DNA from: Epiperipatus broadwayi
Lineage: Eukaryota > Onychophora > Udeonychophora > Euonychophora > Peripatidae
Direction: 5' to 3'
DNA length: 64,000 nt
NCBI GenBank assembly: GCA_028023455.1
Contig: JAQFVV010012546.1
Span: forward strand, 1,786,081 to 1,850,080
Positions 1-10,811 of the stretch are shown here, piece by piece. The notes below the pieces were generated by a model, which was not told the DNA's origin, did no database searches, and worked only from the letters and a program-made list of their open reading frames with translations. The position numbers and the translations under genes are program-made. Each line of letters begins with the position of its first letter. The stretch's first letter is position 1.

Positions 1-750
1 ATAAAATTGATATGAGTGTTTGAAGAGTAATACAAAGAAGAGAAGTTGTATTTATATATTGAAATATTTCTATCATCTAATATAAGTATTGAATGTTTTT
101 TAGAAAAAAATAACTTTATTTAAATATTCCAAATACATTCAACTATTAGCAATAGCACATAGATTAGAAAATGCACAGCATTTCAAAAGATATTATTGTT
201 CTCTTTTTCATGTGTTCCTGGCCTGACCAGTGACAGTACTAGCAGGGGAAATGAACCTTGACTCTTAGATTTCTGGATATTGAATTCTAAGATAACACAG
301 AAGGACTGGTGAAAACTTCTTGAAATGTTGTCCAAGACTACATCATAGATTATACCAATTTATTAATTCACAAGCATACATTCTAACATTTTTGCATAAA
401 ATATAAAAATGACTCAATTTTTTTTATTTATGATTTTTACTAGTTTGTCATTACTAAAAACATTGTTCCTAAAAACTTTGTTCCTGATTTATAAAGATAA
501 TTTGGTTACGCAAGTCAATTATTTAAAAACAAAACTATACAAAAGTAAAAATATTTTAATATAGCATCAATAATTATATAATAAACAAAGCATCATTACA
601 ATGCAATTAAAACTTATTCTTTCATATTCTGTTTGTTTTCAAAATTTGTTACTCATTGATTACAATAGAGGGCTCTGGAGTAGTGCAAACAGATTATGAC
701 AAAATATGAGAATGTTTGACACCTAGAAATAAAATTGTTATAATTTGAAA
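1..750. other. AT-rich unassigned DNA
   Basis: This stretch is AT-rich and stop-dense in all frames. Around 215-310 there is a slightly GC-richer patch with no recognisable protein. I see no gene, RNA or clear repeat boundary. Confidence 0.5.
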
Positions 751-937
751 TAACAAAGACAAAACTCTCCATACAATAGTGCCACCCAGTTCCAACCAGA
801 GTAATCAATGGAAGCCAGAGGCTTTTGCATAAAATCCCCATCTAGTGCCTACTCATCCAATATCTCCCCTGGCTTCCATTGATTACTCTGGTTGGCACTG
901 GGTAGCACTACTGTATGGAGATCTTTGCCTTTGTTAA
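751..937. repeat. Foldback repeat, family R1, copy 1
   Basis: Two arms of about 68 bp (751-818 and 869-937) are reverse complements with a handful of mismatches. Each carries the R1 core 'ccattgattactctggttgg'. The ~50-bp loop contains the R1 segment 'cctactcatccaatatc'. Two further R1 copies, neither palindromic, lie at 31886-32096 and 33578-33775. This copy is therefore an inverted duplication of the family's end, probably non-coding mobile DNA. Family name unknown. Confidence 0.7.
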
Positions 938-1738
938 TAACAGGTATGCTAGCATTAAAAATGATGATCATGTGATGTTTAGTGGTTTATAATTTGAAAT
1001 ATTTTATTACTGTGAAACAGTAAGTTTTCATATATTTTCATCATCGTGTAAATTTAATGATGCATATTATAAATACTTTACAAAGGTATTATTCTGTCTA
1101 CGAAAGAGATTAATTATGTAATATAAAAGCTTTTTGACTACACATGAATAAATTAATTTACATTTTATAAAAGTCAACATTATTTTCACATTTTAGGTTA
1201 TAAACATATTTATACGATTGTCTTTATGTATGTATATATACTCAAAGATAAAGCTTCTAAAAGAATTTGTTAATACACAGATGCAAATTCTATATTTATA
1301 AATGGATAGAACTAATAAAGTATTTATTTTAAAAATATAAAAAAACGAATCACTTTTATTCTGCTTTATTTTCATTTTCAATTAAGTTTATTGGTTGTTT
1401 TTTTTTTTATGGAAACAAATTTCCTGTAAGATTTCTTAATGTTTAACTATGCAATTTTGTTTCAATTTAATTAAGTGTTCGTCATCTTTTTATATTGAAA
1501 GTTTCCTAAAAAAAATTAAGCATGAATATATATATAATACGAAATAACTAAAAAAAAAATCTTAAAAAATTGTTTAATCCATTAATTTTAAATATGCATA
1601 TATGTATCAAAGTATTGATATAGTAGTGTCAATGTACAATAATTTTACTTTATCATGTGATCTCTGTTTGCTGAATTGAGTACATATGTTTGATAGAGTA
1701 GTGATTTGGGTTAAGAACTTTAGATGCCTGATTGCTTT
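938..1738. other. AT-rich unassigned DNA
   Basis: Very AT-rich sequence with short A and T runs. Open frames are short and have no recognisable motif. No feature can be supported. Confidence 0.5.
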
Positions 1739-2199
1739 ATTTAATCCATTATAATAAAGTAATGTATCAGCTTTTCAAGCTAATGCACATGCCTTTATGA
1801 ACCTTAATAATAAATGAATACTCTCACTTCCAACACAAGATAAAGTCTTTGTGAAATAATAGAATGAATCCACCTACCCTTTCAATTCAACCCAAATGCT
1901 TAAGTATGAGCAAATCTTAAGTACTGAAAATGAGAGTAATTTAAAGTGATTGGTTAATATTTTCATGCTCTCATTTCCAGTACTTAAGATTTGCCCATAC
2001 TTAAGCATTTGGGTTGAAAGAATAGGTGGATTCATTCTATTCTTTCACAACGACTTTATCTTGTGTTGGAAGTGAGCGTATCATTTATTATTAAGATTCA
2101 TAAAGCACATGTGCAATTAGCTTAAAAAGCTGATCATTAGTTTATTACAATTCATAAACATTGGCTATATAAAATAAATATTTCATTTAATCCATTATA
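1739..2199. repeat. Foldback element with 15-bp flanking direct repeats
   Basis: Arms of roughly 185 bp, about 1752-1936 and 1968-2150, are reverse complements at high identity, separated by a ~30-bp loop. The direct repeat 'atttaatccattata' sits at 1739-1753 and again at 2185-2199, bracketing the whole structure and looking like a 15-bp target-site duplication. About 35 unpaired bases lie between the right arm and the right duplication. Cut-and-paste MITEs usually leave 2-10 bp, so a retro-type insertion is possible. No protein is encoded. Confidence 0.65.
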
Positions 2200-2339
2200 G
2201 TAATATATTGAATTTACATATTTTTGAGACTAACTCAAAAAAAAATCTGAATAAAAATAAAGAATTTCATTAGTTATGTTGCAAATGTAGATATCTTGAT
2301 TTTGGCATTAAACTTTTAAAAGACTTACATTGATTGTTT

Positions 2340-2344
2340 ATATC

Positions 2345-2380
<36 letters not shown>

Positions 2381-2425
2381 ATATAAATATATATAAATAT
2401 ATATATGTATATATATATATATGAC
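2340..2425. repeat. (TA)n array inside a short palindrome
   Basis: The (TA)n run at about 2349-2377 is closed by 'tatcctt' on the left and its complement 'aaggata' on the right, so the array is the centre of a palindrome. A second impure TA run follows to about 2424. Confidence 0.85.
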
Positions 2426-2762
2426 ATCCCCCAATATTATTGCAATTTCAGGAAATATATAAAAAAAATACATTTAATTTTTTGCAACTACACATATGTA
2501 TGAATAAAAAGATATTTTAAAGCAGTTTTTTATTATTATTTGCGGCATGGATTGAAACTGAATAGCATAGACAAAGGTGATTACATTGTATATATATATA
2601 AATACAACTTAATATCATGAAGAAATGTTTTTATTTTTTGATGTAGCTTTTAATTTCAAGTGCTAGAATAAATTATGTTGATAGGATTCTTTTTTATATA
2701 TTTTAAATATAAATTTTATAACTCTTTTTTTTATAATTTAGAAGTAAAGATATTTAAATATG

Positions 2763-2962
2763 TAAATAGAGAGATTTGAACTGAGGATTTTTCTGTCAAT
2801 TTATCCTTCACTTTATTTCAAGCAACTGGTACACATGGCCATATACATGCAAAAAGATACACGATCCCAATATAGTATTTCATGCAGAACCAACACTTAT
2901 CTTTTTTTCACATGAATGTGGTCATGTGTATCAGTTGCTTGAGATGGAGTGGAGGCTGAATA
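2763..2962. repeat. Foldback repeat, family R2, copy 1
   Basis: The left part holds 'caagcaactggtacacatgg' near 2820, and the right part returns its complement around 2925-2945. The outer arms also pair ('ccttcactttatttcaag' against 'cttgagatggagtgg'). The centre has 'atttcatgcagaaccaacac', which resembles the centres of R2 relatives at 40803-41217 and 45440-45490. Related copies also lie at 9117-9265 and 30360-30490. Non-coding interspersed repeat of unknown class. Confidence 0.6.
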
Positions 2963-3011
2963 GAACATAAAAAATATTCAGTCTAAGCAAATTACACACA
3001 GCCTTAGAATT

Positions 3012-4925
3012 AAGTGTATCGTATATCATCATCGCCAACAATTATCAATGCACTGCAGGATGAAGGCCTCTCCAAGTTCAGTCTATCTAATCTGATTTCT
3101 AGTCTATCTTCTCCACATCATTCCTACACACATTCTTATTTCATTCTTCCATCTCACATTGTAGTTTGTTTTTGGGTTTTTACAATCTCTTGTAATCCAG
3201 TTTAAGATTTCAATTGTCAATCTATTATCATATTTTTAGCTATATGTCCAGCCCAATTGCATTTCAATCTTTTCAATTATATCCAGTAACACCTGTTTGT
3301 TCTCTTAACCATGTATTGTGTTTTTGATTTCTTATTATTATTCCTAGCATGCATCACTCCATACTTTTTTTAAAGTGATCTGAAGCCTCTGTATTGCTCT
3401 TCTATTAAATTTCCAAGTCTCAGATTCATATGTAAGAAAGAACTAGTAGAACACATTTATTAAAAACTTTTATTTTCAAACACATAGGCATACTCCATCC
3501 TTTTGATATTAAATTATTTCTATCAAAAGCAATCTAATCAAGTATAATTCCATGATTAGGTTCATTCATTATGTTTCCATTTGTAGTAATAATCAGATGA
3601 AGATATTTGTAGTTGTTAACTTCTTCTAACTCATCATTATCAATCTTTATTTACATCTTTTGAGAAATTCCATTGAACATTACTTTAGCATTTTTAATGT
3701 TTATCTTTAACCACACTTTCTTACTTTCATCTGATAACTCTAGTAATATTTCTCGAATCTTTAAAGTATTGTTTCCAAAAACAACTACATCATCTGCAAA
3801 GTCTAAATGACTTAAATAATCTCCATTTACTTATATTCTTTTAGCTTCCAATTTTAATTGACAAAATATTTCTTGCAGCACTTCTAAAAAAATTGGAAAT
3901 ATGGAGCCACCCTATTTTGCACCTTTCTCAATGTTAACCTTCTATTATTACAAAATCTAATTGTTGCTGTGGCATTTTTATAAATATTTTTCAGAACAAC
4001 TGCTTATAGAATCAAATGCCTTTTTATACTCTACAAATCCAAAGCATAATGGCATCTCATATTCATTGGTCCTTTCTATAACTTCTCTCAATACTTGGAT
4101 ATGATCCATTGTATTAAAATCACTTTTAAATCCAGCTTGTTCTTTTGGTTGATTGAAATCCAAAGTTCTCTGTAGATGAGTTGTAATTATCTTGGTAATT
4201 TTTTTGTATGAAACTAATAAAAGACTGATAGATCTGTAATTTCTAATTTATTAATATTAATAATGCATTCTGCCAATCATTTGGTGCATCTTTAAGATTG
4301 TTGGTATATAAGTTAGCCAAAAATTTTCTATTTCCTCATTTCCTTGTTAATTTAAGATATTGATTATAATTCCATCATTACCTGGAGCTTTTCTCTTCTT
4401 CATAAGTTTTATTATATCTCTTATGTCTTCATTTACAATCCTGGGCAATTCTCTATTACTATGTAATTATTTATAGAACTTTTCTACCCATTTCATGTTG
4501 TCATCTCTCTTTTTAGTAATAGTTTCATCTTTCTTGTCTTATTGCAGATATATGTTTTCTACCAATACCAAAATGTTGTTTTACACTCTTGAGACTTTCA
4601 TTCTCTTCTATAACTTTCCTTACTAGTTCCCAATTATACTTTCTTATATCATTGCCAATTATTTTTTGCAGCATTTTAAATAATTTGAGATATTCAATTC
4701 TTCTTAATGTATCATTTTTATATATTTTCATAAATTTGGTGCAGTTTTTAAAAGTGTATCAGTTATTTTCCTATTAATTTCATACAAATCGGAATTATGT
4801 TCAAAATCTACTAATATTTGAAAATAATCTGCATGTTCTAATTTAAATTCATTAGAATGTTTCTGAAGATTAGGAATATTAACTTCTTGATCGTCTAATA
4901 AATTTATTCATATTTAAATTTATTC
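3012..4925 (-). mobile_element. RTE-clade LINE fragment: reverse transcriptase and C-terminus, decayed
   Basis: Read on the minus strand, this is the RT half of a non-LTR retrotransposon polyprotein, broken by stops and frameshifts. In order it shows a linker after the endonuclease (about 4880-4760, 'IPNLQKHSNEFK'), the RT entry motif 'APGNDG' (about 4389-4372), 'QAGF' and 'FVEYKKAFDSI' (RT motif A region, about 4130-3980), and the catalytic 'FADD' box at 3800-3789. The C-terminal segment runs down to a 'gatgatgat' 3' end near 3020. RTE-clade elements encode an AP-type endonuclease plus RT, here without the endonuclease. The same family recurs at 6130-6990 (endonuclease), 41822-42290 and 50935-51595 (C-termini). 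It is inactive. The clade call rests on motif pattern and the short trinucleotide tail. Confidence 0.85.
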
Positions 4926-6129
4926 AAAAAACTTTTTGTTCAGTTATCTTTTTTTTTTACCCACTTTATCTGATGAGTGCATAACATGCCATTTTAATAT
5001 CTAATAGTGTGATTTAATATTGTTATATTTTTCTATCTTTTACTCAGTACTTTGTTGTTTTTTTTTACTTATCTTTAGTACAAATAGCTTTTTTTATTTT
5101 TTATGTATCTCACAATCTTATTATGTTATATTATCAACAATTTTATTAAAAAAATTGAAGCTTTGTTTTTTAACTTTGTTCTTAGAGTTCATATTTCATT
5201 TACTCCCTCTTTTTATGATTTTCTTGATGGAACTCATTTTTTAAATTCAATATTTTGTTTGATGTAATCAAACTATTTTGTATAATGTACTTTATTTCTT
5301 TGTAACATTTTGTAGCCATTTATCATTATTTTCATCTGATTAATTATGCTTTTCAAATAATAGAAAGCATTTTCATTTTTTAATAATTTATCTATTGAAC
5401 TTATTTTATGTCAACTTTATTTTGATTATTTTTGTCCTTTTTTAAACAAACTGATTTTCATAAATAGGCAATTGGTAAAATATCTATTCTATATACAAAC
5501 TGATTTGTGTAAAAAAAAAAATTGGCTTTTATGTCTATGGTTTGTCTTTTTATTTCTGAAACGTTTTCGTATTTTTTAAACTGTAATTAAAAGAATAGAA
5601 TGAATGAGTAAGTTTTGTAATTTTATATATAGTAGTTTGTTTCTTTCAAAAATTTTATTCATAGATAAGTTATTTTTGCCTCAAATTTGCATGCAAAGGA
5701 TATTATGAGATAGCAAAAAAGTTACAAGTTTGATTTGTGACTATATGTTTGGTAAATTATTTTGGCCTTTTAAATGGTGAAGACACCTTATCATCCATTA
5801 TATAATATTAATTGCATTTGGATATATTGTTCAAAAAGTTAACTGTTGTTAAATAAATTGCCTTGTGTGACAGCATTTTTCTGTTAAGGCATTGTGTTCC
5901 ATATTTTATCACCATATTACTTCTACAAATTGAATATTCACTTTATGATTGCCCTAGTGGAATGCTCGTAGGGTGACAATTTTATTTCTCACTTTCAGTT
6001 GCTCCAGGTGGTTTACTACTGTTATTCTAGTGTCTGTGGTTGTATTGGTTAAGACTTATGCAACTTGTGCACCACAATACTTCAGTAATTGACATGTACA
6101 CTGTTTGAAACCAAAGGCTGCCATTTGAT
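4926..6129. other. Spacer between two inverted RTE fragments
   Basis: T-rich sequence lies between the minus-strand RT fragment and the plus-strand endonuclease fragment. No motif can be read before 6130. The part from about 5870 to 6129 is less AT-rich and may be the LINE 5' untranslated region leading into the endonuclease. This is inferred from position only. Confidence 0.35.
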
Positions 6130-6990
6130 AACAAAATTTTATCTAAGTACCTACAACTGTAGACCATTTTCAAGTAAAGAAAGATAAAAAGAATTGGAAG
6201 AAGAATTGTCTCATATTAAATAGAACATTATTGGACATTGTGAAGTTAAAAGAAAAAAGTGAAAAGACACTTATCAAGTGGACATGTTTTCTACCAGAAA
6301 GGCACAAATATTGGAAGTACAAGTGGAGTAGAATTCATTATAAATAAAAAGTAGAAGAAAAACATTGTAGAGATTGATAGTGTATCAGACAGAGTGTCAA
6401 GATAAGTTAGTCAACTTAATAACAGATTCAAGAAACAGATAATTCAGATTTATGCCATAAACTCAAAGTGATGAAATAATAGAGTATTTTTATATGGATG
6501 TATGAAATGCTTTTTATCAGACCAAACACCATTTAAAGTTTTTGATGGGAGACTAAAATGCTAGAATTTGTAAACAATTAAAAGATGAAGGTTTTGTATG
6601 TAAATGTGGTTGTAGTAATAGAAATGGAAGAGGACATGGACTTGTGAAGTTTGCAGAAAAAGAAAAAAATATATATTATAAATTCTTTTATTGAGAAAAA
6701 TGTTAAAAGGAAATGAAGATCGAAACATCCAAATGAAAAGTATAGCAGAATTGGTTTATATTTTCACTAACAGAAAATACATATTTCAAGAGTGTAATGT
6801 TCTTAATAAATTTAACACAGGAAGTAATCATCGGTTAGTGAAAGAGACAAAAATTATTAAAAATAATAATATTCACAGTTGATATTCCTAGTCTCCAGAT
6901 ACATTGTAATGAAGTTAAATCAGAATTTGCAAGTTGTTATCAAAAATTAGCACATTTTAAACATGATTCAGATTTGATAGAAATTAATAG
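6130..6990 (+). mobile_element. RTE-clade LINE fragment: AP-type endonuclease domain, decayed
   Basis: On the plus strand a broken endonuclease domain can be followed across frames. The N-terminal 'STYNCR' is near 6145. Next come 'ELEEELSHIK' and 'NIIG' (6196-6240), the 'GVEFIINKK' stretch (about 6325), 'EIDSVSDRVSR' (about 6370) and 'QIIQIYA' (about 6440). 'NGRGHGLVKFAEKEKN' follows near 6620-6670, and 'TGSNHRLV' near 6825, equivalent to the conserved GSDHRLV endonuclease end motif with D changed to N. The linker 'IPSLQIHCNEVK' then matches the linker at the head of the minus-strand fragment 3012-4925. The domain would nick target DNA for target-primed reverse transcription. Many stops make it inactive. 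Confidence 0.8.
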
Positions 6991-8068
6991 TAAACTGTAA
7001 CATTATTACAATGTAAATTATGTTATTTAATTTTATTAATAATTATTTTAAATGATTCTAATTTTTAATTTTATATATAGTTGATGGTTTTTAGTGTATA
7101 TTAAGTTCTTTCCCCAAGCTAAAAGAGTAATGTGATAAAATGCATGCAGTCGTTCATTATCAATGGTTATATATCATTGATACCAACTTTTTTAATATAA
7201 TATATTTTAACACCTTAATTTCCAAGTGATGTAAAATTCACTGAGATTTATTTATGCTACAGCATTTTTCTATGTCTATAAAATTGATTAAAATATTCTC
7301 ATTGAATTGTGATGATCTTTCAATTAAAATTCTTAAATTTAGCATTACCATTTAACACAATCTCTAACTTTTTATATTTCAAAGAATATTAAAAAAATTC
7401 AATCTTTTTTTTTTAGTGATAGTGAGCTTATTATCGTCTTGTGTTTTTTATATTTTATTGCTCTCTTTTGAAATTTAGCAGAAATTTATCAAAAGTGTAA
7501 ATAAATAATGTTAATGGATTATACATAATGTCAATAAGCGAATCAAGAAAGTATTAATCAAAATGATGAATTCAAGTAAATTATAATGTAAAGATTATCT
7601 ATTATAGAATAAAAAAACTTGTGATTTTCTCATTAGTATTATGGTATCCAAAACTTTGTTCTACTCATATTGAAATGCTTATATTATAAGCACATTCTTG
7701 ATTTTGCATTGTGAAAAAAGGCATATAGATTTAATTTTGTAGTGGTATCTTTGATATATCTAACAATAGTGATACAATATATTTTCAAAAGAATAAAAGT
7801 TATTGCATAAAATTTTGGTATACATTGCATTTACACAAATCTTATATTTTTAAAAATTGCTTTACATTGTTTTAACACAAATCATATAATATTAAGAACT
7901 TTAAATAAAACTGGGATAATATTAGGTCTATTTTAATCTCCATAAATTAATTAATAATTATAATAAACTTGCAATTATATAGTAAATATAAAAACTCAAA
8001 GATTATTTGTAGTAAACAATTGAAGTATATTTATATAAAATAAGTTTAGGTTAAATTGTGTGCTATTT
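6991..8068. other. AT-rich unassigned DNA
   Basis: A long AT-rich run with no readable protein, RNA or internal repeat. I see nothing to annotate. Confidence 0.5.
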
Positions 8069-9002
8069 TTGATTAATCCCAATGTTTTAATGAAATAGCA
8101 CCTGCTGCCATTGTCATGGTTAGTTGACTTTTCACAGAAAAACTATGAGATCTCAAATAGTAATGAGACTGAGTGTGAAGTAAAGAATGAGATTGAGTGT
8201 GAAGTAGTTGAGCATTCAGAATATGCAAATTAACAAAATGTTTATTTTCTTCAGGTTAACCATTAAATTGTTTTTAAGTTTATATTAGAAAGAGATAAAA
8301 CAACCGGTCTCCATAAGGCTAGAATACGTTGTGCTTCATCAGTTATATTTAAACCAGTTGGTATTTTTATATTTCAATCAACTCCCTCATGGTTCTCAAA
8401 TCATACTTTTCCAAATTAATAAGTAATTTAGCATTATCAAAATCAGGTTTATGACCAATTTCTAAAAAATTAGAAGTAAAAGCTGGACATTTTTATGTTA
8501 ATTATTCTTGAGATTAATTCATCTATTACATGGACTTACATTTTTTAAGCACTGCAAACATGGAATTTCATAAACTCCCTTGTATTCCATCAGTTTTTAC
8601 TTCACATTTTTTAGAAATTGTTCACAAACCTGAATTTGATAATACTAAAATATTTGCTAATTTGGAAAAGTATGATTTGAAAACCATGAAGGAGTCATTT
8701 GAAATATTAGAAAGACCAACTGATTTAAATAGAGCTGATGAAGTACCACATATTCCAGCCTTATGGAAACCACTTATTTTATCACTTTCTTCTAATATAA
8801 ATTAAAAATCAATTAATGGTAAAATTGAAGAAAATAAACATTTTGTTAATCAATATATTCTTAGTGCGCAACTACTTCACACTCAATCTTATTCTTTATC
8901 TCAAACTCAATCTCATTACTATTTGAGATCTAACGATTTTTTTTTAAAGATAACCATGACAATGGTGGATGGTATTTCATTAAAACGTTGGGAATTAATC
9001 AA
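8069..9002. mobile_element. Palindromic pair of Penelope-like element (PLE) C-terminal fragments
   Basis: Two arms of about 410 bp, 8069-8483 and 8598-9002, are reverse complements at roughly 80 percent by eye, around a ~115-bp centre. Each carries the same protein segment. The right arm reads on plus (to the stop at 8803): 'HKPEFDNTKIFANLEKYDL', then 'LNRADEVPHIPALWKPLI'. The left arm reads on minus: 'GHKPDFDNAKLLINLEKYD'. H-x2-(D/E)FDN-x-KI followed by a basic stretch, then LNR and W-x-P-L, is the pattern of the tail following the GIY-YIG nuclease in PLE proteins. The outer arms ('gtgaagtagttg', 'ctcaatctcatt') would be the 3' untranslated end. The right arm stays open for 91 codons, the longest non-repetitive frame in this part. 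Both copies lack the nuclease core and RT. Confidence 0.6.
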
Positions 9003-9082
9003 ACTAAAACACGGTTTAATCCAAAACCTCTTATTTACATAATATAACCATGAAAACATTAAATATAACATATATACACTTG

Positions 9083-9117
<35 letters not shown>
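9083..9117. repeat. (TA)n microsatellite
   Basis: A pure TA run sits directly against the foldback R2 repeat that follows. Confidence 0.9.
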
Positions 9118-9118
<1 letters not shown>

Positions 9119-9265
9119 TAGTAGGATTTGAACTCAGGATTTTTTAGTCTATCCATCCTTCACTCCATTTCAAGAATGTAGGTGGCCATGTGTGGCAGTT
9201 GCTTGAAATGGAGTGGAAAGTGAATAGACTAAAATCTGAATTAAAATCCCTCTACTGATATATAT
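9118..9265. repeat. Foldback repeat, family R2, copy 2
   Basis: It begins 'ggatttgaactcagg', the family start. Arms about 9132-9174 and 9204-9242 are inverted ('cactccatttcaag' against 'cttgaaatggagtgg'), with the family motif 'ggccatgtgtggcagttg' in the right half. It is flanked on both sides by TA runs. Confidence 0.6.
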
Positions 9266-9589
9266 ATATTGTGAATGTTCAAATTGATGATCCAGGTATA
9301 TATATAAAAAAAATAAAATAAACAATTCATTACAATATAAGTTTAACTAAATAGGATCGATATTATTTTATATATTTCATATATGAATGCAGTCACCATA
9401 GTAACATTATTATATACAGTTCAATGTTTTTATGTTGTGTATAGTTGTTTATAAATTAATTTAAAAAAATATTATTATTAAAAAATATAGATATGTGTAA
9501 ATTATTGATGTTTATCAATAATTTAAAAGGTTATTATATCAATTTTGTATTTTGGTTTGTAAATAATAAAAAAAATTGTAATCGAATTT

Positions 9590-10230
9590 GGATTTAATTT
9601 TCATGTATCTTTTTCTCCGAACTTACCCCAAAACCACGCGAAAACCACTATAAGAAAATTGATAGAATTGAGTTTTTAATTGAGTAATATTGAATGGTCG
9701 TCAAGATACGAAAAATGTCAGAAAGAGAACATATAAAAAAGATGCGACAGAATATAACAGGATCTTTTTCATCATTTTGCTATAGTCAAGGACAGACATA
9801 TTTTCTGTCTTAACAAATAAAGTTTTTTTCAATATTTTTTTTTGTGTGTAAAACCATAAAACATGGAAAAATAGTGGAATTATCTGCCCGTTCAATCATT
9901 TAGCGGGCAGTTGCAAAAAGTTTCCGGGGAAAGCGGCAGCAAAGTAAAAAAAAAAACAAACCTATGAGGTAAAGGAAAATGCTTTATAAAAAAAAAAAAA
10001 ATGGATTTGCGTAAACATCGTCTCACGATTAAAGGAACAGGAACCCACTGGATCAATTCACATCATAAAAGGGATAATCAAAGTGCACTCACCTCTTCAG
10101 ACGGAAAAAGAAAACTTTTAGTGAAGCCTTATAAAGTTTGCGATTATTATTTCTGACAAAGAAACTTCTCTTTACACCATAAGAACTGAAGTCAATCAAT
10201 GGGCCAATAAATAGTGAACGAACAGACTCA
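9590..10230 (-). promoter_or_regulatory. CpG-bearing island with minus-strand splice-donor consensus
   Basis: Compared with its surroundings this stretch is richer in G+C and CpG. On the minus strand a near-perfect splice donor, GAG|GTGAGT, has its GT at 10092-10091. Upstream in that strand's sense are a TTTATAAG box (10136-10129) and an inverted CCAAT (10204-10208). This arrangement would suit the promoter and first, probably untranslated, exon of a gene reading toward lower coordinates. No coding exon is seen downstream. A plus-strand promoter candidate lies 0.5 kb away at 10731-10809 and points the other way, so the two could form a divergent promoter. This is inference from short motifs only. 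Confidence 0.3.
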
Positions 10231-10730
10231 TATATATATATGGTATGATTTTTTTTTATATAAAATGTGCGTGTATTAATTTTTTTTTATATGTAATAAA
10301 AGGGAATGATTTTTTTTTATTATCTCTAAAAGTAATATAATTTATAAAATGAAGATGATCGGAAAGACTCAAATATATTTATTATTTCATATTCATTTAT
10401 CCGTTATTATTTTGATAAGCAAATAGATTTTGATACCCTCCTATTTCACATTTTTTTTTGGTATCGGTTATATGTAAATTTTTTTTTTTAGTAAAATATC
10501 CAAAAGCCTTTCCCGTCATTTACTCATTCATTTTTTTTTGTCGTAATTGTTATTGCAACATATTCAGAGATACACATAGCAATTTGATCATTTTTATTTA
10601 GTCAACCAATCTAAAATATAAGGTCATTTCCGATGTATTTTATCATTAATATTGTCAATTTTCTTTTCTATAATCTAATAAATTGAGTTAATTTAAATAT
10701 CAAGACTAGGTTAATTATTTTGTTTTATTT
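10231..10730. promoter_or_regulatory. Array of T9-T11 tracts between divergent promoter candidates
   Basis: Six uninterrupted T tracts occur at 10249-10257, 10280-10288, 10310-10318, 10451-10459, 10479-10489 and 10531-10539. Five are exactly nine T long and one is eleven. The first three start 30-31 bp apart. Poly(dA:dT) tracts disfavour nucleosomes, so this may be the open centre of a divergent promoter. Slippage-prone neutral sequence is the alternative. Confidence 0.35.
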
Positions 10731-10811
10731 GGATTATATAAGACGGCGTAGCTATTTAAGTAACAAGATTCAAACTCAGCTTGGCAAGCGAATTGGAATA
10801 TAAGATAAGGT
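10731..10811 (+). promoter_or_regulatory. Candidate core promoter, short first exon and splice donor
   Basis: A good TATA box, TATATAAG, occupies 10735-10742. A start about 25-30 bases downstream would fall near 10765-10770. At 10807-10811 the sequence AAG|GTATGT is a strong splice donor, with the exon ending at 10809. Together they outline a 40-45 nt untranslated first exon followed by an intron. There is no ATG between the TATA box and the donor. I cannot identify the gene or a second exon. Confidence 0.35.

Noticed and set aside
4970-5010. A CTGATGAG word that could be a hammerhead core
   Set aside because: No GAAA follows at a suitable distance and no stem can be formed.
9701-9895. 64-codon hydrophobic minus-strand frame downstream of the 10-kb donor
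   Set aside because: It begins at a TTG, not an ATG, a stop lies just upstream, and it would be in the predicted intron.
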